This document shows, in pieces, positions 1-10,112 of a stretch of DNA of 64,000 nucleotides; position 1 is the stretch's first letter; every line of letters starts with the position of its first letter. This DNA comes from Areca catechu (lineage: Eukaryota > Streptophyta > Magnoliopsida > Arecales > Arecaceae). The notes below the pieces were generated by a model that saw nothing but the letters and a program-made list of their open reading frames with translations, ran no database searches and had not been told where the DNA came from. The stretch is taken from contig CM038044.1 in NCBI GenBank assembly GCA_021397845.1, positions 55,713,851-55,777,850 on the forward strand, read 5' to 3'. Both the position numbers and the translations under genes were made by a program.

Positions 1-526
1 AAAAGGGAGGGGTTTGAGAGATGGATGGCTAGGATTTGATGCGCTAAGGATTGTGGAGACTGACCAATTAAATCTCCACCCTAGGATTCCTCTCTTAGCG
101 CCTTAACCCTCCTCCTTTGATTAGATCTCCTTGCCATCTTAGGATCCATCACCTGCTTTTAGAGTCCAGGTGATTTAGGAAACTCACAAAGTGGCGCCTC
201 TCCTTAATATCATGCTAAAAAAAATCAAGGTTCCTTTCTTTCCTTGTGTAGCACCCACATCCTAGCCCTTGGATTCTTTGGTGGTCACCCCAGCCTCTCT
301 CTCTCTCTCTCTCCTTATTTGATTTGAAATCAACACCTCCTCTCAAAATAATGCCCAAGGAATGCTACACCTCAAAGGAATAGTGTTTCCTTTTGTTTCT
401 TCTACCCCACTTTTCTCCAAGAGTCCCAAGATTTTTTTTCTTGTTTTAGTGTATGCCTCACTTCTTTCCTGATTAGTGCCCAACTTCTCTTATTTGGCTA
501 CTTACTTCTAGAGTCCAATTGGTTTA
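1..526. other. Flanking sequence left of element A
   Basis: AT-rich DNA with no coding region I can support. It ends in the 5-base sequence GTTTA at 522-526, the left copy of the target duplication made when element A inserted. The right copy follows the A 3' LTR at 42287-42291, so this stretch and 42292 onward were once contiguous. Confidence 0.6.
295..312. repeat. (CT)n microsatellite
   Basis: Nine consecutive CT units in the flanking sequence. Confidence 0.9.
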
Positions 527-2160
527 TGTTGACCCCATAAGTGATTTTGTGATAACCAAACATTGGTGCATGCATTTGTTTTACTAACAACTCTTCAAGT
601 GGTTTACAAGTTTTTATAGGATGAAGTCATTGTTCAAATTTCAACTCCTACATTTTCATTTCTTGTTTTGAGTTGTGTTGTAATTGAAAATTGTAAAGAA
701 GAACCCAAAGAAAAAGTTAAGAAAGATCATAAAATTGGGTTACTTCTAAATGTGTTTCAAGCTTTTAGTTTCTTAGAAACTTGTTGAGTTTGAAGACATC
801 TTGAAGCTTGAAGACTTGCTGGATAAATCATGGAGAAAGACTAAAAAAATCACTGAAACATTCATTCGAGCGGACTCGAGGAGAAGAAAGCCGACTTTGG
901 CACTTGGCATGCATAAGAATTTTGGCACGCAGAGATTCAAGCCGACTTTAAGGGGACCCGATCCGACTCGTCCAGAGTACTAATTCTTGAATCAGACAGG
1001 CGAGCCGACTCTATCATATGGTCAGACATCCGAGCCGACTCTTTAGAAGATCGAGCCGACTCATCCAGAGTCTAGAAAATGGTTTCTGAGAAGAACAGCC
1101 ATTCGAGTCAACTAGAATGGAAGTTAGCCGACTCGCCAGACTAACATTTTGAAGGCCTAAGGATCTGAGTCGACTTGAATCAAGGCATGCCGACTCGTGC
1201 AGAGTGAAGAATCAAGACACTGTGCAAGCGAGCCGATTGGATCGAAGAGAGTCGACTCAACAGAACTTCTTTGTGGATCCGAGCTGACTCGAGTGATCCA
1301 AGTCGACTCGAAGGTCGATTTCAGACTTGCAACAGCTAGTTCCAGAACTCAGAATTTGAATCTAAAAAGTGCTCCAACAGTTAAATGTCACATTCCAATG
1401 GTCTACAACAACTTAAACTGCCTTAGAATGATGGAAGGACATATATTTGAGGGATTTGAACTTCTTTGAAGTAAGAGTTAGAAAGTTTTTCAAAGAGTTA
1501 ATGCTTTATTGATTATCCAACCATCAAGCAAGAGAGCACTAAGAGCATTCAAGATAGCCTTCAAGTCTTCACCAACTCTCATATGAAGCTTGAAGCACTT
1601 AGTAAAGAAGATATAAAAGCCATTAAAATGCATTGAAGTACATTCAAGTGGGCTTATTTCGAGCTGCATCGGCAACCACTCGACAAAAATTTATTTATCA
1701 TTTTGTTGCTTTTCTTTTTAATTCATTTTTGAATTGTTGGATTATTGGTGAGCCCTGTTGAAAAACCAAATAGGTTCTTGGTGAACCTTTGTTAAAAACT
1801 AAGTGTTGGGTTTTTGGTGATCCTAGTAAAATCAAGTTAGGTTTCTTTAGTGATCCCGGTAAAACCAAAGTGTGAGGTTTGGATTGTGAGCCTGTGAAAA
1901 CTATCCGACTGTATTCCAGTGGGGGATATAATGAAAATCTCAAGTGATAATCTTGGGTAGTGGATGTAGGAGCTGGGTTGCTCCGAACCATTATAATTGT
2001 TGTGTGTTTGTGTTGTGCTTCTCTAATTTAATTTAGGTTCTGCATTTAATTATTTTATCACAGCACTTAACATGTTAAAAGGGATTTCAAAAAGCACATA
2101 ATTGCTTAAATTTTTTAATTTCCAATTCACCCCCCTCTTGGAAAAGCCACCTGGACAACA
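527..2160 (+). repeat. Element A 5' LTR
   Basis: It is 1634 bp against 1655 bp for the 3' copy. The 3' copy has an extra ~22 bp near 41110. It is bounded by TG...CA. It contains a cluster of about 15 short GAGCCGACTCG-like motifs, probably in U3. A TATAAAAG at 1612-1619 is not conserved in the 3' copy, so the promoter is not assigned. Short ORFs inside are not supported as genes. Confidence 0.93.
867..1316. promoter_or_regulatory. Cluster of GAGCCGACTC-type motifs in A 5' LTR
   Basis: About 15 imperfect copies of a ~12-bp motif around the forms GAGCCGACTCG and GAGTCGACTC (the latter a perfect palindrome), spaced roughly 15-60 bp. The same cluster lies in the 3' LTR (40968-41442), and a smaller one lies between pol and ORF3 (25631-25822). 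Repeated boxes in the U3 of plant copia elements such as Tnt1 are transcriptional elements. A similar role here is inference. Confidence 0.6.
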
Positions 2161-2162
2161 AC

Positions 2163-2175
2163 TGGTATCAGAGTA
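2163..2175 (+). other. Element A primer binding site
   Basis: TGGTATCAGAGTA begins two bases after the 5' LTR. TGGTATCAGAGC is the usual plant copia site complementary to the 3' end of initiator methionine tRNA. One base differs at the end. Confidence 0.9.
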
Positions 2176-2206
2176 GTGTCTCTGAATACATTTAGAGTAA
2201 AGATTG

Positions 2207-3802
2207 ATGGCTCATCCCATGAGAACTTCCTTGGCCGAAGGCCAATCTACTAATAGACCTCCACTCTTCACTAGCACAAATTATTCTTACTGGAAAGCTA
2301 GAATGAAAATCTATATACAAGCTATCGATTTTTAATTATGGAAGGTCATTCTAAAAGGGCCACAAATTTCCATGATTAAAATTGATGGCATGGATGTCCC
2401 TAAGCCTAAAGAGGAATGGGATGAACACGACATGAAGATAGAAGAATTAAATGCCAAAGCAATGAATTTACTATACTGTGCTTTGGATGCTAATGAGTTT
2501 AATCAAATTTTGACTTGCTCTTCAGCAAAAAAAATTTGGGATAAACTTGAAGTGACCCACAAAGGAGCTTCCCAAGTGAAGACTTCGAAAATAAATCTTC
2601 TTGTACATAGCTACGAATTTTTTAAAATGGAATCTACTAAAACTATCTCTGCCATGTTTACTAGATTTATAGATATTATTAATGGCTTGAAAAGTCTTGG
2701 CAGGGTTTACTCAAATGCTGACTTAGTACAAAAGATATTAAGATCACTTCCAGATAAATGGGACCCCAAAGTGACTGCCATCCAAGAAGCGAAAGATCTG
2801 AACACCCTTTCTTTGGATGAATTAATGGGTTCGCTCATCACACACGAACTGGCCATGCAGCATAGAACTGATGATAATCAAAACAAGAAGAAGACAATTG
2901 CCTTCAAAGCTGCATTGGACTCAAAGAAAGATGAAGAATCGAAAGATGACTCCACCTCCTTTGAAGATGATCTTGAAGACAAAGATATCGCAATGGTCAT
3001 GAGGAGATTTAGAAGGTTTATGGGAAAGAAGAAAGGAAGATTCAATAGAAAATTCTATAAACGATGAGAGCACTCTAAGGACAAGGACAAGGACAAATAA
3101 AAGGATAAAGATCAAGTGCCCACATGCTACGAATGTAAGAAATCGGGGCACATTCATCCAGATTGTCCACTACTAAAAAAATTCTTCAAGAAAAAGAAGA
3201 AGAAGGCAATGGTTGTTACATGGAGCGATAGCGAGGAATCCACCTTAACTGAAGAAGAAGAGATCACAAAAACTACTAATTTATGTCTAATGGGTCTCGA
3301 GGATGAGGTAACATCCCCTAATGCTTAAAATGAATTTACATTTGATGAATTAAATTATGCTTTTCATGATTTATTATCTGAATTTAAAAAGGCTAGAGTA
3401 AAGATTAGATCTTTAAAGAATATCAATGATTCTTTATTAAAGAAAAAGAAGAGATTTTGGAAAAGAATATCTTATTGCTAAAAGAATTACATGTCTTTTA
3501 TGAAAATTATAAAGCTTTGAAAACTGAGAATAGTGCATATCTTGACAAAAACAAAGCTTTGATGAATGAAAATAATGAGTTAAAAAAGGAGGTTGAAAAA
3601 CTCAAGCCACTTGTTGAAAAACTTACATTATCCTCTAATAAGGTTGAGTTGATTCTTAAAGAACAAAAGATTTATGGTAACAAAGCTGGAATCAGTTTTA
3701 ATTCTTCAAATTCAAATAGTATTTCAAGAACTACTTTTATGAAACCAAAAGCTTATATTCCAAAATTTACATCTCAAAAAGCTTTTGCAACAAATGGTTC
3801 TG
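2207..3802 (+). pseudogene. gag: Element A gag, part 1 (interrupted by element T)
   Basis: ATG at 2207 starts a capsid-type gag polyprotein similar in order to that of element F (56003). An N-terminal copia gag domain is followed by lysine- and acid-rich linkers, a CCHC zinc knuckle (CYECKKSGHIHPDC, from about 3125) and a long coiled coil rich in N, E, K and L up to the T insertion at 3803. In-frame stops lie at 2333, 3065, 3098 and 3326, and a frameshift near 3455 moves the reading into the next frame. Gag packages element RNA; this copy cannot make a full product. It resumes at 7350. Confidence 0.9.
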
Positions 3803-4245
3803 TGATGGGGACATCAAAACCTATCCGGGTTTCGCTTTTCTTTTTTCAGATTTTTTTATTTTAATTTTAAAAAATTTATCCCAGCTATTTCACCTATTCT
3901 TATTATTTCAGCTTTATTCCAGACTTATCCCCATTTTATCCCTCTGCTATTCCAATCATCTTCTTCCTCCAGAAAACTCCCAGAACCTTTTTTTTCTCTA
4001 TTTTCTTCCCGTTTGTCCTGGATCCACCATGCCCGACCTCTGGCGACCCCTCGACGGCCCTCCATCTCCCCTGTGCCACCATGCTCGACGATTGGATGGA
4101 CCCTGTCGGCTGTCCATCTTCCCCTGCTGCTCCATGCCCATGACACCCATGACGCCCATGCCCATGACACCTCCCTTCTCCATGCCCGACGCCCCTCCGC
4201 CCGGAGTCGTCTCAAGCTGGCAACCCCGTGCCTCCCGTGATGCCC

Positions 4246-4374
4246 AGGGAAAGAAGCATTGAAGGGCTCGAAGTCCAACTCCAGCACAAAGTTATTTCGG
4301 ATACCTCCATCAACAAGTTCTTCCTTGAACTGCAAGTACTCAGGCACCGTAAACTCTTCTATAGCAAGCTTCAC
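4246..4374 (-). pseudogene. Captured sucrose synthase fragment (antisense), copy 1
   Basis: The minus strand encodes 43 residues that I recognise as plant sucrose synthase, including FTVPEYLQFKEELVDG followed by NNFVLELDFEPFNASFP. In the family this sits in the N-terminal half, before the glycosyltransferase domain. Sucrose synthase converts sucrose and UDP to UDP-glucose and fructose in the cytosol. Only this piece is present, so no enzyme can be made. It lies antisense to the LTR and abuts the DUF218 fragment. The assignment rests on memory of the family; a protein search would settle it. Confidence 0.88.
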
Positions 4375-4632
4375 CCTATTGCAATTCTTCTCATCTCATT
4401 GTCCTTTGGTGTAATCATTTTGATTGTTCTATCTTCATTTGAAAGCCATTTTAGAATGATGGGTTACCGAAGGCTCGATGATCTGAGTGTGGGTTCTGGT
4501 TCTTATCCTTTTGCAAATCTTCATCATCTTGTCATGGTTACTGGACATTCAATCTATACTAGCAGCAGTTATGGGAAGATTGACCATGAGGATTCATCGT
4601 TCTTGGAGCCGTATCAGAAACACCCAGGCTGA
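4375..4632 (+). pseudogene. Captured DUF218-type plant membrane protein fragment, copy 1
   Basis: The sense frame reads a hydrophobic segment (LLISLSFGVIILIVLSS), then SHFRMMGYRRLDDLSVGSGS, PFANLHHLVMVTGHSIYTSS and DSSFLEPYQKHPG before a TGA at 4630. I recognise the N-terminal membrane anchor and the start of the DUF218 (YdcF-like) domain of an uncharacterised plant protein family. The LVMVxGHS segment is the first strand of that domain. The rest of the domain is missing. An ORF from 4228 continues upstream into unrelated sequence. The 3' junction falls on CCCAGGCTGAG, shared with the next fragment. Confidence 0.8.
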
Positions 4633-4726
4633 GCTCTACAACTACCGTGGCTCTGGCATGAGCATCATGGAGATGAGCCACCATGGCAAAGAGTTCAACG
4701 CCGTCATCAAGAAGGCCGAGTCCGAT
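4625..4726 (+). pseudogene. Captured phosphoserine aminotransferase fragment, copy 1
   Basis: In a frame different from the DUF218 piece, 34 residues read QAELYNYRGSGMSIMEMSHH and then GKEFNAVIKKAESD. This is the conserved N-terminal block of phosphoserine aminotransferase, the plastid PLP enzyme of the phosphorylated serine pathway (usual form SGMSVMEMSHRGKEF). The family similarity stops at 4726. The catalytic lysine region is absent. It sits in an ORF from 4487 to 4795 whose upstream part is an out-of-frame reading of the DUF218 piece. Confidence 0.88.
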
Positions 4727-4851
4727 TACCGCCTCCCTCCCTGCCACCGTCTCCGCCGTGCGGCCGCCACTCCCTCCCATTTGGAAGACCCATAGCCAAG
4801 CCACCAAGCCTTCTTCCCCATCAGCCCCTATTCCACGGCCACAAGAAGAAA

Positions 4852-4946
4852 AAAAAATCTATACACGGATCTCAGGGCAAAAATAATTTTGCACGGATAA
4901 AAAAATCTATACACGGATCTCAGGGCAAAAATAATTTTGCACGGAT
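4852..4946. repeat. 47-bp tandem duplication in T 5' LTR
   Basis: Two copies (4852-4898 and 4899-4946) of a unit running from an A-tract through CTATACACGGATCTCAGGGC to GCACGGAT. The 3' LTR has a single, shortened version near 6738-6775, so the duplication arose after insertion or only in this LTR. Confidence 0.9.
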
Positions 4947-5117
4947 CTCAAGGTAGCATGCTTCTTAGAGCAAGGGTTTTTCTATGCAGATTTCAAAGCA
5001 GAGGAGGAATTTGAATTCAAATTTGAATTCCAATTATTCATGGAAACGCCCACTATTTTCTCCCTTTATTTTGTTATTTTGAATTTCAAAATTTGAATTT
5101 CAAAATGGCTTGATGTC

Positions 5118-5126
5118 TATAAAATA
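5118..5126 (+). promoter_or_regulatory. TATA box, element T 5' LTR
   Basis: TATAAAATA, conserved at 6935-6943 in the other LTR. It lies downstream of the captured gene pieces, which puts those pieces in U3. Confidence 0.7.
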
Positions 5127-5529
5127 GGCTCCAATCCTTCTTATAAAAATAATCAAGAAATGAAAATTTTGTTTTAGAGAAGAGTGATTCTTCTTCACTT
5201 CGTGAGGAGAGGGTGTGAGGCACAACCCCAGCACATGATGTGAGGTCAAGCCCAGTTATCTCCCTTCCCATTCCATCTTCTCTATCCCCTCATGGCCTAT
5301 GAGAGCCATCCTAGCACCTCCAAGTATCGAGGAGGGTATAATGCGTTAGAGGTGAGAGGTCACTTCGTTAGGGTGAGTCCCAAAGCCCATGAGATCTAGG
5401 TCCCTATCCTCCATCCCATTATTCCTTCGCCATCAAATTAGAAAATCCAAAAAAATATGATATCCTAATCTAGGTGACTTCTAGGCTCACCATCAATCCT
5501 AGCTCCTAGCCCCCCATTGTCTCGCATTA

Positions 5530-5690
5530 ATTTTGGTATCAGACCGGGTTAGGATTATGGTTGGAAAAAAAAAAGAGTTGAAAAAAATGAAGAGAAAAAA
5601 AGAGAGAAGAAGAGAAAAAAAGAGAGAGAGAGAAAAAAAATTTTAGCGAGCCTGACTCGATGGAGTCAGGTTTTTCCCACCCCAGGGGAA
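5530..5690 (+). other. Element T internal region with primer binding site
   Basis: TGGTATCAGACCGGGTTAGG begins at 5534 (primer site, initiator methionine tRNA type). A ~90-bp A/G-rich run follows, then GAGTCAGG and a CCCACCCCAGGGGAA polypurine-like end. The end matches in order the sequence before the 3' LTRs of B, C and D (TTCCTCCCATCCCGGGAGAA type). No ORF. Confidence 0.8.
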
Positions 5691-6133
5691 TGATGGGGAC
5701 ATCAAAACCCATCTGGGTTTTGCTTTTCTTTTTTCATATTTTTTTTTATTTTAATTTAAAAAAATTTATCCCGGCTATTCCACTTATTCCTATTATTCCT
5801 ATTTTATTTTAGACTTATCCTCATTTTATCCCTCTGCTATTCCAATCATCTTCTTCCTCCAGAAAACTCTCAGAACCTTTTTTTTTCTCCATTTTCTTCC
5901 CATTTGTCCTGGATCCGCCACGCTCGACCTTCGGCGACCCCCCGATGGCCCTCCTCCCCCGCGCCACCATGCCCGACGATTGGATGGACCCCGTCGGCCG
6001 TCCATCTTCCCCTGTTGCTCCATGCTTGTGACGCCCATGATGCCCATGCCCGTGAAGCCTCCCTTTTCCGTGCCCGATGCCCCTCCGCCCGGAGTAGTCT
6101 CTAGCTAGCAACCCCGTGCCTCCCGCGATGCCC

Positions 6134-6262
6134 AGGGAAAGAAGCATTGAAGGGCTCGAAGTCCAACACCAGCACAAAGTTATTTCGGCTACTTCCATCA
6201 ACAAGTTCTTCCTTGAGCTGCAAGTACTCAGGCACTGTCAACTCTTCTACAGCAAGCTTCAC
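6134..6262 (-). pseudogene. Captured sucrose synthase fragment (antisense), copy 2
   Basis: Same 43-residue segment as copy 1, read on the minus strand from 6262, with substitutions (for example VEELTVPEYLQLKEELVDG and NNFVLVLDFEPFNASFP). A frameshift-free segment, but far too short for function. Confidence 0.85.
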
Positions 6263-6519
6263 CCTGTTGAAATTTTCTCATCTCACTGTCCTTTGGTGTA
6301 ATCATTTTGATTGTTCTGTCTGCATATGAAAGCCATTTTAGAATGATGGGTTACCGAAGGCTCGATGATCTGAGTGTGGGTTCTGGTTCTTATCCTTTTG
6401 CAAATCTTCATCATCTTGTCATGGTTCTTGTACATTCATTCTATACTAGCAGCAGTTGTAGGAAGACTGACCATGAGGATTCGTCGTTCTTGGAGCCATA
6501 TCAGAAACACCCAGGCTGA
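6263..6519 (+). pseudogene. Captured DUF218-type fragment, copy 2
   Basis: Sense copy of the same membrane-anchor and DUF218 start. The ORF is open only from 6307 (SHFRMMGYRRLDDLSVGSGS onward) because a small deletion in the hydrophobic part shifts the frame. It ends at the same TGA after QKHPG. Confidence 0.78.
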
Positions 6520-6613
6520 GCTCTACAACTACCGTGGCTCTGGAATGAGCATCATGGAGATGAGCCACCGCGGCTAAGAGTTCGACGCCGTCATCAAGAA
6601 GGCCGAGTCCGAT
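6512..6613 (+). pseudogene. Captured phosphoserine aminotransferase fragment, copy 2
   Basis: Same block as copy 1 (LYNYRGSGMSIMEMSHRG). An in-frame TAA replaces the codon after MSHRG, then the similarity continues (EFDAVIKKAESD). Confidence 0.86.
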
Positions 6614-6934
6614 CACCACCTCCCTCCCTGCCACCATCTCCGCCGTGCCACCGCCACTCCCTCCCATTCGGAAGACCCACGGCCAGGCCACTAAGCCTTC
6701 TTCCCCATCCGCCCCTGTTCCACAGCCATGGGAAGAAAAAAAATCTATGCAGGGCAAAAATAATTTTGCACGGATCTCAGGGCAGCATGCTTCTTAGAGC
6801 AAGGGTTTCTCTATGTAGATTTCAGAGCAGAGGAGGAATTTGAATTTGAATTATTCAAGGAAACACCCACTATTTTCTCCCTTTATTTTGTTATTTTGAA
6901 TTTCAAAATTTGAATTTCAAAATGGCTTGGTGTC

Positions 6935-6943
6935 TATAAAATA
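6935..6943 (+). promoter_or_regulatory. TATA box, element T 3' LTR
   Basis: TATAAAATA, counterpart of 5118-5126. Confidence 0.65.
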
Positions 6944-7349
6944 GACTCCAATCCTTTTTGTAAAAATAATTGAGAAATGAAATTTTGTTTTAGAGAAGAG
7001 TGATTCTTCTTCACTCCGTGAGGAGAGGGTATGAGGCCCAATCCCAGGACATGATGTGAGGTCATGCCCAGTTATCTCCCTTCCCATTCCATCTTCTCTA
7101 TCCCCTCGTGGCCTTTGAGATCCATCCTAGCACCTCCATGTATCGAGGAGGGTGTAATGCCTTAGAGGTGAGAGGTCTCTTCGTTAGGGTGAGTCCCAAA
7201 GCCCATGAGATCCAGGTCCATATCCTCCATCCCATTATTCCTTCGCCATCAAATTAGAAAATCCAAAAAAATATGATACCCTAATCTAGGTGACTTCTAG
7301 GTTCACCATCGATCCTAGCTCCTAGCCCCCTATTATCCCGCATCATTCT

Positions 7350-7604
7350 GCTTCTACTTCTAAAACTACATTGTATGTTCCTAAGAGCTCAAATAGAAAA
7401 TCCTTCATATCTGCATCTCATGCATCAACATTTAGAACTTCAAAATCTACATATTTTCAGAATTTTAGAGTTGAATGTTTTGCATGCAAAGGGTTAGGAC
7501 ATAAGCTTTTGAATGTAATATTATTAGAAATGTCCAAAGTAAAATATGAAAGATTTGGATTCCCAAAGGAACTACCTCTGCTAACCTGCAAGGACCCAAG
7601 TTAG
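7350..7604 (+). pseudogene. gag: Element A gag, part 2
   Basis: Continues the gag of A after element T: a Ser/Thr/Lys-rich linker, then a second zinc-knuckle position reading CFACKGLGHKLL in which the last cysteine is lost (F has CYACGTKGHKSYIC). It ends with the conserved FPKELP...KDPS segment before the protease. Confidence 0.85.
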
Positions 7605-7626
7605 CTTGAATACTTAAAAGAACTTC

Positions 7627-9444
7627 TTGATTGTCTTGCAAGAATGTCTTGCAGCCCAAAAATTGAAGAAAATATGGTATCTCGATAGTGGCTGTTCAAG
7701 GCATACGATGGTTAACAAGGATCAGTTCATCATCCAGGAAATAAAAGAAAGAGGTATGGTTACTTTTGGAGATAATGGCAAGGAAAAAATAATCAGAATC
7801 GGTAAGATCAAGATAACCCTTATACTTTTATTGAAAATGTATTGCTAGTAGATAAATTGAAGTATAACTTGTTGAGTGTGAGTTAGTTATGTGATAAAGG
7901 CTTCAAGGTTATCTTTGAATCATCTGTGTATTGTAATAGACTCTCTTGATTTTAATAGTAAGTTCATTGGACATAGATTTAGAAATATTTATGGATAGAC
8001 CTTAATGATCTTGCCATGTCAAGTAGTTCTAGTCTAGTTGCAATGAATACTAAGACCAAGGAGTCTTGTTTACTTTGGCATAGACGATTAGGTCATGCTA
8101 GCATACATACTATTGCCAAGTTAATTTCCAAAAACTTAGTTAGAGGCATGCCTAAATTTAAAGTAGACTTTGATCATGTTTGTGATGCATGCTAAATGGG
8201 TAAACAAACTAGGGGGAGCTTTAAACCCAAAAATATGATTTCAACTACTAGACCTTTTGAGCTACTTCACATGGACTTATTTGGACCAACTAGGACTATA
8301 AACATAGGAGGTATGAAATATGCATTTGTGATTATAGATGACTTCTCTAGATTTACATGGGTTTTGTTTATTGCTCACAAAGTTGAAACCTTTAAAGTAT
8401 TTTAAAAAAATTACAAAAAGGTTACAAATCAAAAAAATCTTTCAATAATTTCAATTAGGAGTGATTACGGTGCTGAATTTGAAAATTAGTTCTTCGATGA
8501 TTATTGCACAGAAAAACGGCATTGATCACAACTCTCTGCTCCTAGGACACCATAACAAAATGGTGTTGTAGAGAGAAAAAATAGAACTTTGGAAGAGATG
8601 GCCCAAACGATTTATATGAAGGTAATCTTCCAAGATACTTTTGGGCAGAAGCAGTGAACACTACTTGTTACATTTTAAACTGCTTTTTGATCCATCCTAT
8701 TTTGAAAAAAATCCCCTATGAGCTTTGAAATGACAAGAAATCCAATATTAATTATTTTCATGTTTTTGGATGTAAATGCTTTGTGCTTAACAATGATAAA
8801 GATAATCTAGGAAAATTTGATGCTAAATCTGATGAAGCAATTTTCCTTGGTTATTCATTACATAGCAAAACATATAGAGTATTTAATAAAAGAACTCTTA
8901 CTGTAGAAGAGTTAATGCATGTTATTTTTGATGAAACTAACCCTTCACTTTCTAAGAAAGAAGAGTACATAGACAATGATGCAGGTACAATTTAAAAAGA
9001 AATGGAAAACATGAGTATACAAGAAAGACCAATTGAAGGAGAAAAAATGGTAAGTAAGGATCATGCAGATCTACCAAGAGAATGGAGGTACGTAACTTCT
9101 CATCCAAAAGAATTAATTATTGGTGATCCTTCACAAGGCATTAGGATTAGGTTATCACATAGAGATGCACATGATTACCTAGCCTTTGTGTCCTAAATAG
9201 AACCACATACCTTAGAAGAAGCTAAAAATGATCCAAACTGGATGATGGCCATGCATGAAGAATTGAACTAGTTTGAAAGAAATAAGATTTGGACACTAGT
9301 TGATAGACGTACAGACAATCCAATCATAGGAACCAAATGGGTCTATAGGAACAAATTAGATAAGCAAGGAAATGTAGTAAAAAACAAAGCTGGATTAGTG
9401 GCTAAGGGATATAACCAAGAAGAGGGCATTGATTTTGATGAAAC
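7627..9444 (+). pseudogene. pol: Element A pol, part 1: protease, integrase, start of reverse transcriptase
   Basis: Copia order PR-INT-RT. PR: WYLDSGCSRHT with an intact DSG near 7684. INT: zinc-binding WHRRLGHAS followed by VCDAC (8060-8190), then HMDLFGPT with the first catalytic Asp (about 8268), SDYGAEFEN and VVERKNRTLEEM. Then FWAEA and the chromo-like FLGYS segment to about 8980. RT begins near 9190 (IIGTKWVYRNKLDKQG) and breaks at 9444 inside FDET, where the solo LTR entered. Many stops and frameshifts (8194, 8402, 8490, 8999 and others). It continues at 11819. Confidence 0.92.
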
Positions 9445-9709
9445 TATAGGGTTCGGTGGCAAGGCGGAAACATAGATTTCAAAATTTTTATCTTTATGAA
9501 ATCTTCACCAAACCCTTAACCCAAGATCTCCTTAAAAGAATTAAAGCATATAACATGTATATATATGATTTAAAGTCATATTAAAGTACTAACCTGTATT
9601 GCTAAAATCCAAACTTTAAATCTCCACCAGGTGCCTAAATGTTCACCCTCCAATAGTGATCCACACAGAAAAAGATGAAGACTACAATTTCTTATTCTTG
9701 GCTCCTCTT

Positions 9710-9850
9710 CTTGAATTCTTTTTCAAGAATTAAATTCTTGGACTTTTAGGCTGAAATTTTCTTTCTTGAAAATTTCTTTTCTTCCTTCTTTCCTCTTTTT
9801 GAATTCTTTTCTTGAATTCCCTTTCTTGAATTCCTTTTCTTGAATTGAAT
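9710..9850. repeat. CTTGAATTC short repeats in the solo LTR
   Basis: About eight copies of TTCTTGAATTC or its truncated or reverse forms (CAAGAATTAAATTCTTGG) in 140 bp, downstream of the minus-strand TATA box. Confidence 0.7.
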
Positions 9851-10102
9851 TGGAAGAAGAAATTAAGACAAGTAAAGTCTTAATTCAAGAAAGAAAAGAA
9901 AAAGAACAGACCCTTCCTTTTCCTTTCCTTTACCGTTCAAGACCTTCCTCTTATTCTTGTTTAGGGTCAGAGTTTCGACAGAGATTATCTCTGTAAGGGA
10001 AACAATACCCAACAAGCATAAAGGGAAGGAGTATTCCGGAGAGGAGGAGAGGAATATGATCTCTGTATTTGATTATCAGAAAGAAACCCTCGTGAACCCA
10101 AA

Positions 10103-10112
10103 CCCTTTTATA
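10103..10112 (-). promoter_or_regulatory. TATA box of the solo LTR
   Basis: TATAAAAGGG on the minus strand. It is the only good TATA in this LTR. Confidence 0.6.

Larger units (their letters stand above)
3803..5529 (+). repeat. Element T 5' LTR
   Basis: 1727 bp, TG at the start and TA at the end (the second LTR ends GCATCA, so one end base has mutated). In order: an AT-rich stretch, a GC-rich segment with CCCATGAC-type short repeats (about 4130-4175), a captured gene chimera (4246-4726), a 47-bp tandem duplication (4852-4946), AT-rich promoter DNA and a TATA box at 5118. Confidence 0.9.
3803..7344 (+). mobile_element. Element T: short-internal LTR retrotransposon carrying captured host-gene pieces
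   Basis: Seen: direct repeats 3803-5529 and 5691-7344, both starting TGATGGGGACATC, with a 5-bp duplication TTCTG on each side (3798-3802, 7345-7349) inside the gag of A. Only 161 bp separate the LTRs. They hold a primer site (TGGTATCAGA at 5534), a purine-rich run and a CCCAGGGGAA-type tract. No coding capacity for replication exists, so it must have moved with proteins from another element. The bases after the primer site (GGTTAGGA) and the internal 3' end resemble elements B, C and D, which suggests an extreme deletion derivative of that gypsy lineage. Both LTRs carry fragments of three host genes. It resembles TRIM elements, but the LTRs are far longer. Confidence 0.92.
5691..7344 (+). 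repeat. Element T 3' LTR
   Basis: 1654 bp, same order as the 5' copy, ending GCATCA before the TTCTG duplication. It carries the same three captured fragments, so the capture happened before the last round of transposition. Confidence 0.92.

Noticed and set aside
4013..4262. Overlapping GC-rich ORFs on both strands in the T LTR as a possible fourth captured gene
   Set aside because: Low-complexity Met/Pro or Trp-rich readings from CCCATGAC repeats. No family recognised, so a capture cannot be supported.
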